Positions 38,141 through 47,439 of a stretch of DNA of 64,000 bases are shown piece after piece. A program made the translations under genes and the position numbers. A model generated the notes under the pieces. That model did not search any database. It was not told the DNA's origin and saw only the letters and a list, made by a program, of their open reading frames with translations. This DNA comes from Stutzerimonas stutzeri (GTDB taxonomy: Bacteria > Pseudomonadota > Gammaproteobacteria > Pseudomonadales > Pseudomonadaceae), in the NCBI RefSeq assembly GCF_000952685.1, contig NZ_JYHV01000024.1, positions 1 to 64,000 on the forward strand, given 5' to 3'. Numbering within the stretch: the stretch's first letter is position 1; each line of letters begins with the position of its first letter.

Positions 38141-39277
38141 CTACTCGTCCCGCCGCAGATCAGGCGGAATCGGCAGGCTACCCAGCGGATCGGGGCGCTT
38201 GCCCTTGCCGGAACGATACTGGCGTAGCTGATAGACGTACGCCAATACCTGCGCCACCGCCAAGTAGAGTCCCGCCGGGATTTCGTGCTCGAGCTCGGTG
38301 GAGTAGTACACCGCTCGTGCCAATGCCGGGGATTCGAGCACCGTCACCTGGTGTTCCCTGGCGATCTCACGAATCTTCAACGCGACGAAATCGCCGCCCT
38401 TGGCCACCAGCATCGGCGCACCACCTTTGGCGCCGTCATATTTCAACGCCACTGCAAAGTGGGTCGGGTTGGTGATGACCACATCGGCGTCCGGCACCGC
38501 CTGCATCATCCGTCGCTGAGCGGCATCGCGCTGCAACTGACGAATCCGCGATTTGACTTCGGGTTTACCTTCGCTGTCCTTGTATTCGTCGCGCACTTCC
38601 TGCTTGGTCATCATCAGCTTCTGCTTGTTGTCCCAAAGCTGGAATGGCACGTCCACTGCCGCGATAAGAATCAGCCCGCAGGCCATCCACAGCGCGCACC
38701 AGCCCACCACATTGACGCTGTGCATGATGGCCAGATCCAGCGGTTGCTTGGCGATCGACAACAGATCGTCCTGGTAGGCGCTGAGCACCGCCAACGCCAC
38801 CAACAACACCACCAGAAACTTGCCCAACGCTTTCAGCAGTTCGACCAGCGCCTTGGTCGAAAACATGCGCTTCAAGCCGGGACCGGGATTCATCCGGCTG
38901 AACTTGGGCGCCATCGCCTTGGCCGAAAACAGCCATCCACCCAGAGAAATCGGACCGACAATTGAGACGATGAGCAACACGATCAGCAGCGGCATGACCG
39001 CTTCGAGCGCGATCATGCCGCTGCTCATCAGCAGTCTCACCATAGCGGCCTCGTCCAACAGCGTCTCGCGACTGAGCTCGAAGCTGCCCTGCATCATCGC
39101 CATCAGACTCCCCGCCAGCCCACCACCGGAGGCCAGCAGCCCGCCAATTCCTCCCAGCGTCACTGCCACGGTGCTCAATTCGCGGGAACGGGCAAGCTGG
39201 CCCTTTTCTCGGGATTCACGGATGCGTTTCTCCGTGGGTTCCTCGCTTTTATCGGCACCGCTTTCGCTTTCAGCCAT
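38141..39277 (-). CDS. flhB: Flagellar export switch protein FlhB
   Basis: A 378-residue inner-membrane protein with a hydrophilic N-terminus (EKTE-type segment EEPTEKRIRESREKGQ), four membrane helices and a cytoplasmic domain that self-cleaves at Asn270-Pro271 in NPTH. It controls the switch from rod/hook to filament export together with FliK. It is the last gene of the fliL-flhB operon. A separate FlhB-like C-terminal-domain gene lies at 22.0 kb. Confidence 0.96.
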   Translation of the reverse strand: MAESESGADKSEEPTEKRIRESREKGQLARSRELSTVAVTLGGIGGLLASGGGLAGSLMAMMQGSFELSRETLLDEAAMVRLLMSSGMIALEAVMPLLIVLLIVSIVGPISLGGWLFSAKAMAPKFSRMNPGPGLKRMFSTKALVELLKALGKFLVVLLVALAVLSAYQDDLLSIAKQPLDLAIMHSVNVVGWCALWMACGLILIAAVDVPFQLWDNKQKLMMTKQEVRDEYKDSEGKPEVKSRIRQLQRDAAQRRMMQAVPDADVVITNPTHFAVALKYDGAKGGAPMLVAKGGDFVALKIREIAREHQVTVLESPALARAVYYSTELEHEIPAGLYLAVAQVLAYVYQLRQYRSGKGKRPDPLGSLPIPPDLRRDE

Positions 39278-39313
39278 GCGAGGGCTCCGGACACGGTTGA
39301 GAAGGCAATAGCA

Positions 39314-40093
39314 TCAGCGTAGCCCGATGAGTTCGCGCAACATGCCCAGCGCTTCGCTGACGAAGGTCTGGTATTGCGCAAGGATGTCAGCCATGCCGAT
39401 CCAGACGATGATCAGACCGAGCACCAGGGTCAACGGAAACCCGATGGAGAAAATATTCAGTTGAGGCGCCGCACGAGTCATCAAGCCGAACGCCAGGTTC
39501 ACCACCAGCAACGCGGTGATCGCCGGCAAAACCAGCAACAATCCCGCCCCCAGCACCCAACCGAGCTTGCCCGCCACTTCCCAGAAATGGTTGGTGCCGA
39601 CCAGCCAACCGCCAATCGGCAGCGTGGTGAAGCTTTCGGTGAGGATCTCCAGCACCACCAGGTGCCCGTTCATGGACAGGAAAAGCAGGATCACCAGCAT
39701 GTTGAAAAACTGGCCGATCACTGGCACCGAGACGCCGTTTGCCGGATCGACCATCGACGCGAAGCCCAAGCCCATCTGCATGGCCAGCATCTGACCGGAC
39801 ACGATGAAAACCTGGAAGAAAAGCTGCAGGACGAACCCCAGCATCACGCCAATCAAAATCTGTTCGGCGATCAATACCAAGGCCTGCGCACTCAGTGCCT
39901 CGACGACCGGCACCGATGGCAGTGCTGGCACCAGCACCACCGCGATGGCAATCGCGAGGTACAACCGCACACGCATCGGCACCAGCTGGGTGCCGATGAT
40001 CGGCATGCTCATCAACAGCGCCGCGATGCGAAACAACGGCAGCAGGAACTGCCCAACCCAGGCGCCGATCTGCGCATCGCTGAGTTCAAGCAC
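39314..40093 (-). CDS. fliR: Flagellar export protein FliR
   Basis: A 259-residue inner-membrane protein with about six helices, part of the FliPQR export gate (LPLFRIAALLMSMPIIGTQL … GLGFASMVDP). I chose the GTG at 40093, which gives the expected VLELSDAQIG N-terminus. An in-frame GTG at 40117 would add eight basic residues. It lies between fliQ and flhB. Confidence 0.94.
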   Translation of the reverse strand: MLELSDAQIGAWVGQFLLPLFRIAALLMSMPIIGTQLVPMRVRLYLAIAIAVVLVPALPSVPVVEALSAQALVLIAEQILIGVMLGFVLQLFFQVFIVSGQMLAMQMGLGFASMVDPANGVSVPVIGQFFNMLVILLFLSMNGHLVVLEILTESFTTLPIGGWLVGTNHFWEVAGKLGWVLGAGLLLVLPAITALLVVNLAFGLMTRAAPQLNIFSIGFPLTLVLGLIIVWIGMADILAQYQTFVSEALGMLRELIGLR

Positions 40094-40129
40094 AGGCGTG
40101 CGCCTTGCTGAATGCACTGATCATCATGA

Positions 40130-40399
40130 CTACCCGATGATCAGCGGAATGTTCTGAATCAGGCCCTGCGTGTACTCCATCAGCTCGCGTACCAGCCAGG
40201 GGCCCGCCCAGATCAGGGTCATCAGCATGACCAGCAGACGCGGCAGAAAACTCAGGGTTTGTTCGTTGATCTGCGTGGCCGCCTGAAACATCGCTACCAC
40301 CAGGCCGACCAGCAGACTCGGCACCACCAGCACGCCGACGATCATCGCAGTCATCCACAGGCCTTCTCGAAACAGGTCAACCGCGACTTCGGGTGTCAT
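40130..40399 (-). CDS. fliQ: Flagellar export protein FliQ
   Basis: An 89-residue protein with two membrane helices (about 14-38 and 50-75), typical of FliQ. It belongs to the export gate with FliP and FliR. It starts 12 bases after the fliP stop. Confidence 0.95.
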   Translation of the reverse strand: MTPEVAVDLFREGLWMTAMIVGVLVVPSLLVGLVVAMFQAATQINEQTLSFLPRLLVMLMTLIWAGPWLVRELMEYTQGLIQNIPLIIG

Positions 40400-40411
40400 C
40401 CTGCCCTCCCC

Positions 40412-41188
40412 CTATAGCGTGCCGAAACTGCTGGCGAGCGTGCCGATGATCAAGCCCCAGCCATCGACCAGCACGAAGAGCATGATTTTGAACGGCAACG
40501 AGATGATCAGTGGCGACAGCATCATCATGCCCATCGCCATCAGCACGCTGGCCACCACCATATCGATGATCAGGAACGGGATGAAGATCATGAAACCGAT
40601 CTGGAAGGCGGTTTTCAGCTCAGAGGTTACGAACGCCGGCACCAGGATGGTCAGCGGCGCGGCGTCCGGCGTCTGGATGTCAGTCCGCCGCGAAAGCCGC
40701 ACGAACAACTCGAGGTCGCTTTCACGGGTTTGCGCGAGCATGAAGTTCTTCAACGGCACCTCGGCCCGCGCAATCGCGTCCGGCGCGGACAGTTGTTCAT
40801 TCAAATAGGGTTGCACCGCGTCGTTGTTTATCCGCTCGAACACCGGCGCCATGATGAACAATGTGAGAAAAATCGTCAGACCGACGAGGATCTGGTTCGA
40901 CGGCGTCTGTTGCAGACCCAACGCCTGACGCAAGATTGAAAAGACGATGATGATCCGGGTAAAGCTGGTCATCAGCATGACGAACGCCGGGATGAAGCTC
41001 AGCGCCGTCATGATCAGCAGGATCTGCAGGCTGACCGAATATTCCTGCTGGCCCTGCGCATCGGTACTCAAGGTAATCGCCGGTATCGACAGCGGGTTAT
41101 CGCCCTGAGTGATCACACCTGCGGCATCCTGGCCCAAGGCAAACGGCGCGGCCAATACCAGCAGGACCGTCAGCAACAATCGAAGCAT
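40412..41188 (-). CDS. fliP: Flagellar export protein FliP
   Basis: A 258-residue inner-membrane protein with a cleavable signal peptide (about 1-19). The conserved FliP core is visible ([20 protein letters not shown], then [20 protein letters not shown]). It forms the export gate pore. Its ATG overlaps the fliO stop (ATGA). Confidence 0.96.
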   Translation of the reverse strand: MLRLLLTVLLVLAAPFALGQDAAGVITQGDNPLSIPAITLSTDAQGQQEYSVSLQILLIMTALSFIPAFVMLMTSFTRIIIVFSILRQALGLQQTPSNQILVGLTIFLTLFIMAPVFERINNDAVQPYLNEQLSAPDAIARAEVPLKNFMLAQTRESDLELFVRLSRRTDIQTPDAAPLTILVPAFVTSELKTAFQIGFMIFIPFLIIDMVVASVLMAMGMMMLSPLIISLPFKIMLFVLVDGWGLIIGTLASSFGTL

Positions 41189-41607
41189 CAGTGCTTATCC
41201 TTCTGGTCCCTGCCGAGCAGCTCCATCAGGCGCTGGGCAAACTCCGGATTGGCTGGTTCGGCGTCCGGCAGATGAACCGGCTCTTCAAGCACGTGCAGCG
41301 GCGTGATGCGACCCGCACTCAAGCCGAGCAGCACCTGTTCGCTGCCGACCTGGACCAGCACCAGACGCTCGCGGGGGCCGAGCGCGTGGCTGGAGATCAG
41401 CTTGATGGCCTGGTTGCCGCGCGGGTTGAGTTGTTGCATCCGACGCAGCAACCAGGCGAGCAGAAAGATCAGACCTATCACCAGCAACAGACCGAGCAGC
41501 AGCTTGGTCATCTGCGTGCCCATTCCGGTAGTGCTCATGCTTGTCGTGGGTTCGGCGGCCATCACCGGCAAGGCCAGCAGCAGCGAAAGGAAGGACAGGA
41601 TTCGCAT
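41188..41607 (-). CDS. fliO: Flagellar export protein FliO
   Basis: A 139-residue protein with a signal-like N-terminus (about 1-18), one membrane helix (about 33-55) and a small cytoplasmic domain ([20 protein letters not shown]). It assists FliP assembly. It lies 1 base after the fliN stop. Confidence 0.93.
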   Translation of the reverse strand: MRILSFLSLLLALPVMAAEPTTSMSTTGMGTQMTKLLLGLLLVIGLIFLLAWLLRRMQQLNPRGNQAIKLISSHALGPRERLVLVQVGSEQVLLGLSAGRITPLHVLEEPVHLPDAEPANPEFAQRLMELLGRDQKDKH

Positions 41608-41608
41608 G

Positions 41609-42076
41609 TCAGCGCAACTTCTTGATGCGTTCGCTCGGACTGATCACGTCAGTCAGACGGATGCCGAACTTCTCGTTCACCACCACCACCTCGCCGTGGG
41701 CGATCAGGGTGCCGTTGACCAGTACGTCCAGTGGCTCGCCCGCCAGCCGGTCAAGTTCGACCACCGAGCCCTGGTTGAGCTGCAACAGGTTGCGAATACT
41801 GATCTCGGTGCTGCCGACCTCCATAGAGATGGACACCGGGATGTCCAGGATCACATCCAGATTAGGGCCGTCGAGACCGGCCGTTGCGGCCGCCTTCGGG
41901 CTGCTACCGAACTCCTCCAGTGGCGCACGTGGTGGCGCCGGAGCCGCTGCCGGCCCTTGATTCAGCAGCGCGTCGATGTCGTCCTGGTTGGCATCGCCGG
42001 CCTCGGCCAACGCCGAAGCCCACTCATCGGCAAGCGCCTGTTCTTCGGCTGAAGTGTTTTCATGTTCGTCTGCCAT
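41609..42076 (-). CDS. fliN: Flagellar motor switch protein FliN
   Basis: A 155-residue cytoplasmic C-ring protein. A variable acidic N-terminus (about 1-60) is followed by the SpoA domain (ILDIPVSISMEVGSTEISIRNLL … VNEKFGIRLTDVISPSERI). It forms the C-ring base with FliM and docks FliH-FliI. Confidence 0.96.
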   Translation of the reverse strand: MADEHENTSAEEQALADEWASALAEAGDANQDDIDALLNQGPAAAPAPPRAPLEEFGSSPKAAATAGLDGPNLDVILDIPVSISMEVGSTEISIRNLLQLNQGSVVELDRLAGEPLDVLVNGTLIAHGEVVVVNEKFGIRLTDVISPSERIKKLR

Positions 42077-42115
42077 CGCTAATCCTCGACCGGCTGATAA
42101 TAGTTAGGAGTTGAA

Positions 42116-43087
42116 TCAACGGGGTCGCAATACGGACTCAAGCACCTGCAGCGCCAGGTTGCCCTTGTGCGCGCCCAGCTTGACCTTGAAGGCGGGCATG
42201 CCATTGGCACGCATGATCATGTCTTCGGGCATTTCCACCGGAATCACGTCGCCCGGTTGCATATTCAGAATGTCGCGCAATTTGAGTTGGCGCCGTACGA
42301 CCGTCGCACCGAGCGGCACGTTCACATCGAGCACGTCCTCGCGCAGGGCATTCACCCAGCGCTCGTCCTGATCGCTGACGTCCGATTGGAAGCCGGCGTC
42401 GAGCATTTCGCGGATCGGCTCGATCATCGAGTACGGCATCGTCACATGGAAATCGCCACCGCCGCTTTCGAGTTCGATATGGAAAGTCGACACCACGACT
42501 ACTTCGCTGGGGCTGACGATGTTGGCCAGCGCCGGATTCACTTCTGAATGCACGTATTCGAAGTTGACGTCGAGCACCGCATGCCACGCCTCTTTCAGAT
42601 CGACGAACGCCTGGTCCAATACCATGCGTACGACGCGCAATTCGGTGGGTGTGAACTCGCGACCTTCGATCTTGGCGTGCCGACCGTCACCGCCGAAGAA
42701 GTTGTCCACCAGCTTGAACACCAGCTTGGCATCGAGAATGAACAGCGAGGTGCCACGCAACGGCTTGATCTTGACCAGGTTTAGGCTGGTCGGCACATAC
42801 AGCGAATGCACGTACTCACCGAACTTCATCACCTGCACCCCACCCACCGACACATCGGCCGAGCGGCGTAGCAGGTTGAACATGCTGATGCGGGTATAAC
42901 GGGCGAAACGCTCGTTAACCATTTCCAGGGTGGGCATGCGCCCGCGGACGATGCGGTCCTGGCTGGTCAGGTCGTAACTTTTGATGCTGCCCGGCTCGGC
43001 GTCGCTTTCGGTATCGACCAGACCGTCGTCGACCCCGTGCAGGAGCGCGTCGATCTCGTCTTGCGAGAGCAGGTCTTGAACAGCCAT
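42116..43087 (-). CDS. fliM: Flagellar motor switch protein FliM
   Basis: A 323-residue C-ring protein. The N-terminal CheY-P binding peptide is LLSQDEIDALLHG (residues 4-16). The middle domain contacts FliG and the C-terminal SpoA domain contacts FliN. It switches rotation direction on CheY-P binding. It follows fliL by 12 bases. Confidence 0.96.
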   Translation of the reverse strand: MAVQDLLSQDEIDALLHGVDDGLVDTESDAEPGSIKSYDLTSQDRIVRGRMPTLEMVNERFARYTRISMFNLLRRSADVSVGGVQVMKFGEYVHSLYVPTSLNLVKIKPLRGTSLFILDAKLVFKLVDNFFGGDGRHAKIEGREFTPTELRVVRMVLDQAFVDLKEAWHAVLDVNFEYVHSEVNPALANIVSPSEVVVVSTFHIELESGGGDFHVTMPYSMIEPIREMLDAGFQSDVSDQDERWVNALREDVLDVNVPLGATVVRRQLKLRDILNMQPGDVIPVEMPEDMIMRANGMPAFKVKLGAHKGNLALQVLESVLRPR

Positions 43088-43099
43088 CTACAACGCCCC

Positions 43100-43633
43100 C
43101 TATTGCAATACGAAGTTGGTGAACAGCACTTGCTCAATCGCAAGCTTGCCGATTTCCTTCTGCGCCAGCTCCTGGACGCTAGCAGTCGCCTGCTGTCGAA
43201 GCATCTCCTGCCCGACCGGCGTGGCCAGGGTGGCGAATTCCTGACTGGAAAACAGCATAACCAGTTGATTGCGCAACAACGGCATGTGTTCCTTCAACGC
43301 GTCGAGCGCAGCCTGATCACGTGACATCAACGCCACGCTGACCTGCATGTAATGCTGGCGACCGCCGACATTTGCGAAATTGACGATGAAGGCCGGCGCC
43401 AGCACTTCATAGGTCGCTGCCTGCCGCTGCGGCGCCGCCTGGGAATGCTTGGCCTCGTCCGTGTGCGCCGGTTCGGATGCGCCACGGGACATGAAGTAGA
43501 TCGTTCCGCCTATCGACAGTCCGACCGCCAGCAGCACGCCGAGTACGATCAGGATAATCAGCTTCAGCTTGCCCTTCCCCTCGGTTGGAGCTGCAGGACT
43601 CGCTACGTCTGGGGGTCCTTGTTTCTTAGCCAT
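43100..43633 (-). CDS. fliL: Flagellar basal-body protein FliL
   Basis: A 177-residue inner-membrane protein. A short cytoplasmic N-terminus and one helix (about 24-48) precede a periplasmic domain (about 75-177) that associates with the stator. It is the first gene of fliLMNOPQR-flhB, behind its own sigma-54 promoter and after a terminator that closes the fliK transcript. Confidence 0.94.
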   Translation of the reverse strand: MAKKQGPPDVASPAAPTEGKGKLKLIILIVLGVLLAVGLSIGGTIYFMSRGASEPAHTDEAKHSQAAPQRQAATYEVLAPAFIVNFANVGGRQHYMQVSVALMSRDQAALDALKEHMPLLRNQLVMLFSSQEFATLATPVGQEMLRQQATASVQELAQKEIGKLAIEQVLFTNFVLQ

Positions 43634-43682
43634 GCCAAATATCCGTCATCACAAGTGTTTTCACTCGCATCAAAGCGTTACG

Positions 43683-43698
43683 AGCAACTGCTGTGCCA
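43683..43698 (-). promoter_or_regulatory. Sigma-54 promoter of fliL
   Basis: The minus strand reads TGGCACAGCAGTTGCT, a perfect match to both the -24 (TGGCAC) and -12 (TTGCT) elements with GG and GC 10 bases apart. It lies 50 bases upstream of the fliL ATG. Confidence 0.9.
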
Positions 43699-43784
43699 AA
43701 GTATCGGCCAGGCAGCGCGCGCCGTAAACGATTGCCATGCGCCGCTCGCCAATTTGCGACCAAGAGCCCACCGCCCCACTGATA

Positions 43785-43811
43785 CAAAAAAACCGGGCGC
43801 GAAGCCCGGTT
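43785..43811 (-). terminator. Rho-independent terminator after fliK
   Basis: An 8-bp stem (AACCGGGC at 43791-43798 with GCCCGGTT at 43804-43811) with a 5-base loop is followed on the minus strand by a run of eight T. It ends the transcript that includes fliK about 165 bases after the fliK stop and insulates the fliL promoter. Confidence 0.92.
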
Positions 43812-43976
43812 CTCTGTGACTAGCGGTCTGTACGGCTAGTTGGTTCCACTCAAGTTCGGATGACCGAGGTTCCGAGACAAGCGCTGCGATAAGTCATAGT
43901 GAGGGAGCAGCAACGCAGTACCTGGGCCTTAAGCGCAGAAACCGACTCGCTGAACTAGCCACACCCACGCCAACGG
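43812..43976 (-). ncRNA. Long structured fliK 3' region, candidate 3'-UTR sRNA
   Basis: Between the fliK stop and the terminator lie 165 bases without an open frame. Read on the minus strand they begin with GGCTAGTT and end near AACTAGCC, which can close a large multi-branch fold just ahead of the strong terminator. This is the layout of many 3'-end-derived small RNAs. No expression evidence is available from sequence. Confidence 0.3.
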
Positions 43977-45212
43977 TCATGCGTAGTAATCAACCAGACC
44001 GCGGTCGCCACCGGTGCGACCGGTGCTGATTTCCATCGTGCCGCGAACGCTCTCCTCGTCCCCGCCAGCGGCTGAGCCGGTCACGCTCCTGCCCCGCGAT
44101 TCGCCGCCGCGATCGCCCTGCCAGCCGCGGGACTGGTCGGAAACGTTCACGTCCATGGTCATGCCCTGCTGTGCAAACATTTCCCTTAGCCGGTGCATCT
44201 GCCCTTCCAGTGCGTCACGGACACCCGCATGAGGACTGAGGAAGGTCACCTGGGTCTGGTCCTTGTGCATGTCGATACGAACCTCCATACGCCCCAATTC
44301 CGCCGGATCGAGCTGGATTTCGGCCGATTTGAGGTTCTGGCTGGACAACCACATCACCCTGTCGACCACTGCCTCGCTCCAGCCGGATTGCTGCATCTGC
44401 ACTGGCTGTCCCGGCACCATGGCTGGCCGCTGTGCCTGCATCTGATTCTGCTGAGCAATCGCCTGTGTCAGTGGATTGAGCCGGTTAATCGCAGCGTCGC
44501 TGGCGCTAGTGCGGCTTTCCTTCGGCACATCAAGCTTGTCGAGTAGCTCGCTGAAGCCCTCTTCGAGCGAGGGCTCGTCAGAATCTTCACCGAGCTCCTC
44601 ACCCGCAATCAAGCTCGCCGGAAGCGCATCATCGACGTCTGCGGACGCTTCATCCGGCAGGAGGAGATTCGAGAAGGGGCTCTTCTGGGCGGCAGATTGG
44701 AGTTCCACCGAACGCTGCCCGGCCAGTGCCGTATCACCTTCCCCTTCGCTCTCCTCCGTTGTCGCCGTAGCCGCTGCCGTCGCTTGTGCCAGGCCAACCA
44801 GGAACTCATTGCCGGTCAGGGGCGGCGCGGCCGGCTCCGCGCTGATATCCCCTTGCCCGCCCATGCCGAACAGCAGGAGCGGATCGAGTTCGGTCTCAGC
44901 ATTTTGCAAGTCCCCGTCCTCGGACTCGACAGGCAATTCGTTGCCGGCCTCAGCCGTGACCGGCTTTTCGGTGCCGCTAGCCTCGGCGGTTTCCTGACTC
45001 GGCTTTTCGCCTGCCGGCTTGTCACGGACAGGCTTCGCTGCGCTTTCGTGACGTTCGACCGGCTTGGCCTGACGCTCCTTGGCATAGACGTTGGCGAAGC
45101 TGGAAGGCTCGTCCCGACTGGCTTGAGGGGCAGCTTTGGTGGAGGCATTCGCGGCCTTGACGGCAGCGGGGGGTGCCTTGATGTTGAGTAACAGATCGGG
45201 GGAAACGGCCAT
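43977..45212 (-). CDS. fliK: Flagellar hook-length control protein FliK
   Basis: A 411-residue secreted ruler protein. A long low-complexity Ala/Glu/Ser/Asp-rich N-terminal half (about 1-250) is followed by the conserved C-terminal Flg_hook domain (about 275-360; LNLKSAEIQLDPAELGRMEVRI appears in part as SSQNLKSAEIQLDPAELG) and a Gly/Arg-rich tail. It measures the hook and flips FlhB specificity. A second FliK-like gene is at 20.5 kb. Confidence 0.93.
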   Translation of the reverse strand: MAVSPDLLLNIKAPPAAVKAANASTKAAPQASRDEPSSFANVYAKERQAKPVERHESAAKPVRDKPAGEKPSQETAEASGTEKPVTAEAGNELPVESEDGDLQNAETELDPLLLFGMGGQGDISAEPAAPPLTGNEFLVGLAQATAAATATTEESEGEGDTALAGQRSVELQSAAQKSPFSNLLLPDEASADVDDALPASLIAGEELGEDSDEPSLEEGFSELLDKLDVPKESRTSASDAAINRLNPLTQAIAQQNQMQAQRPAMVPGQPVQMQQSGWSEAVVDRVMWLSSQNLKSAEIQLDPAELGRMEVRIDMHKDQTQVTFLSPHAGVRDALEGQMHRLREMFAQQGMTMDVNVSDQSRGWQGDRGGESRGRSVTGSAAGGDEESVRGTMEISTGRTGGDRGLVDYYA

Positions 45213-45345
45213 GGGTCTTTCCGCTCAGGATGATGACGTGCATCTCCTAAAGCAAAACCCAGGCCAGCGACATAGCTGATCAATTACGAAAGAGCTCGAT
45301 AGCTTCCCTGAAGGCTTTCATGGAGCGCGTCAGCGCGCCACGACA

Positions 45346-45702
45346 TCAGCCAGACCCGCCATAACGCTGGCGTTCGGCTCGGTAGAGGATTCGTACGATG
45401 GCGAACTCGCGCTCAATACGTTCGATCAGCTCGCACGCAGCATCGAGCAGTTCGAGCCGTGCGGTTTCTTCCAGCTCGCGACAAAGTTCCGCCAGCAGCG
45501 CCGCACCCATATTGCTGCAACTGCCCTTGAAGCTGTGGGCAGCCTGACGCAGATTTTCCGCATCACCGCTCCGGCCGGCGCTCTGCAACAGACGCAGCCG
45601 CTCTTCCGAGTCGGCGAGAAAAGTATCCAGCAGTACCGGATACTCCGCTTCCATCACATCCTGGAGGGACGCCAGTACGCGGCTGTCGAGGTGATCGACC
45701 AC
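45346..45702 (-). CDS. hptB: Histidine phosphotransfer protein HptB
   Basis: A 118-residue Hpt protein with the phospho-acceptor His56 in AAHSFKGSCSN. In P. aeruginosa HptB collects phosphate from several hybrid kinases and passes it to HsbR. The gene lies 30 bases after hsbR, and fliK follows. Named by similarity and by the hsbA-hsbR-hptB order. Confidence 0.88.
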   Translation of the reverse strand: MVDHLDSRVLASLQDVMEAEYPVLLDTFLADSEERLRLLQSAGRSGDAENLRQAAHSFKGSCSNMGAALLAELCRELEETARLELLDAACELIERIEREFAIVRILYRAERQRYGGSG

Positions 45703-45732
45703 GGATATGCTCCTGGCTGGAAAAACGACGAA

Positions 45733-47439
45733 TTATGCATGACCGGACCAGTGAAACTCCACGTTCAAAGCCTTACCATCCGGTTGCCAACAGAAGTGAT
45801 CGCTCAGTCGGCTAATCATGCGCAAACCCCGCCCTCCCAGGCATTCGGCGCAGTACTGCTTGTTCAGTACTCCCTGCACGTCGAACCCCGGACCGCTGTC
45901 ACGCACGCCGATGCGTAGACAGCCCTTCGCGTCTTCGGATTTGACGCTCAGGTCGATGGACACGAAGCCGTCGGTAAGCGCGTCCAGTCGCCGTTGACGC
46001 TCTTGATAGTAGCTTGCAAAACCGTTGGCATCGCACTTCAACGATGAGTCTAGCAACAGCACGCCGTGCTCCAGCGCATTGGCGTAGAGTTCGGTCAACA
46101 CGGTGTATATGGTGCCGGCACGATGACGCAGGGGTGAGATCTGCAGCAGCAGTTGCATCGTCATCGGCAAAGGATTGGCCGTGCGCAAGCTGCTCGGGCG
46201 AAGTTCGAAGCTGACCGACCAATCCTTGGCCCGCAGCTGTTGCGAACCTAGCGGATAAATATCGAGCGGCTGAAACGCAACCTGGACGGCCTGATCGATC
46301 ATGCTCACTTCGACCAGGCTCATATCGTCAAGTATTTGACCGTGAAAGGCGAGCAGCGCCTCCTCAATTTCATCGAACAGTGCGCAGGGCTCCAGGTTCG
46401 CGTCCATGACGGCCAGCAGCCGCTGCTCACCGAACAACTCATCATCAGCATTGCAGCTTTCCAGAATCCCGTCGGACATCAGCAGCAGGCGGTCGCCAAT
46501 CGCCAGCGGCAAAGTCTCGAAGCTGTCATCGAAAGAGGATGCGTCCAGCACCCCAAGCGGCAGATGTCGGGAGCGCAGCGGCAAGCGTTCGCCGCCCGAA
46601 GCCCTGAGCAGATAGCCGTCCGGCAATCCGCCATTCCATACCCGCAGCGAGCCTTGCTCGAGGTTGATATCCAGCAACGTGGCACAGCAGAACATTTCCA
46701 CGGGCAGGATCAGTTTCAGTTTGGTATTGATCTCGCGAAGGATCTCGTTGCTGGAATAGCCCTTGGCGGTCATCCCGTAAAAGGTCTCGGCCAGCGGCAT
46801 GGCACCGATCGCGGCAGGCAGTCCATGGCCGGTGAAATCGCCCAGCAGCACGAACATCCTGCCGGCCGGCGCGTGCGCAGCCAGCAACAGATCGCCGTTG
46901 AACAGGGCGCGCGGCGACTGCCGGTAGCGGATGTTTGGGGCATTCAGGCAGCCGGCATGAGCCACCTTGTCGAAGATCGCCTTGGCCGCGTTCTGCTCGT
47001 CGAGCAGTTGCTGGTTACGCCGAGCGATGAGATCACGCTGTTCCAGCACCGTGGCCTGCAAACGACGCAGGCGATGCATGGCCTGGATCTTCGCTTCGAG
47101 GATGATCGGGTTGTAGGGCTTTGCGATGAAGTCGTCGCCGCCTGCTTCGAGGCAACGCACCAAGGCCTCGTTTTCCGTCAGTGAGGTGAGAAAGATGATC
47201 GGCACCAGCTCGTTGCCGGCCAGGCGCTTGATCTGCCGAGCAGCCTCGAACCCGTCCATCACCGGCATCAGTGCATCCATCAACACCAGTTGCGGCCGTT
47301 CGCCTTCGAAGCGCCGTACCGCTTCGGCGCCATTGGATGCGGTGGTCACGCGATGCCCTTGGCGACCGACGATGGCGGCGAGCAGCATGCGATCGGCCGC
47401 GCCATCCTCGGCGATGAGTATGGAGAGCCGGCGAGGCAT
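45733..47439 (-). CDS. hsbR: Response regulator with PP2C phosphatase and kinase domains, HsbR
   Basis: A 568-residue three-domain protein: receiver (about 1-125, phospho-acceptor Asp55 in VLMDALMPVMDG), SpoIIE-like PP2C phosphatase (about 180-380; LLGDFTGHGLPAAIG and LLLMSDGILE carry metal-binding Asp residues), and a C-terminal HATPase anti-sigma-type kinase domain (about 430-560; NALEHG and RDSGPGFD). It sets the phosphorylation state of HsbA and so links the HptB phosphorelay to flagella, biofilm and FlgM. The hsbA stop directly abuts it. Confidence 0.92.
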   Translation of the reverse strand: MPRRLSILIAEDGAADRMLLAAIVGRQGHRVTTASNGAEAVRRFEGERPQLVLMDALMPVMDGFEAARQIKRLAGNELVPIIFLTSLTENEALVRCLEAGGDDFIAKPYNPIILEAKIQAMHRLRRLQATVLEQRDLIARRNQQLLDEQNAAKAIFDKVAHAGCLNAPNIRYRQSPRALFNGDLLLAAHAPAGRMFVLLGDFTGHGLPAAIGAMPLAETFYGMTAKGYSSNEILREINTKLKLILPVEMFCCATLLDINLEQGSLRVWNGGLPDGYLLRASGGERLPLRSRHLPLGVLDASSFDDSFETLPLAIGDRLLLMSDGILESCNADDELFGEQRLLAVMDANLEPCALFDEIEEALLAFHGQILDDMSLVEVSMIDQAVQVAFQPLDIYPLGSQQLRAKDWSVSFELRPSSLRTANPLPMTMQLLLQISPLRHRAGTIYTVLTELYANALEHGVLLLDSSLKCDANGFASYYQERQRRLDALTDGFVSIDLSVKSEDAKGCLRIGVRDSGPGFDVQGVLNKQYCAECLGGRGLRMISRLSDHFCWQPDGKALNVEFHWSGHA

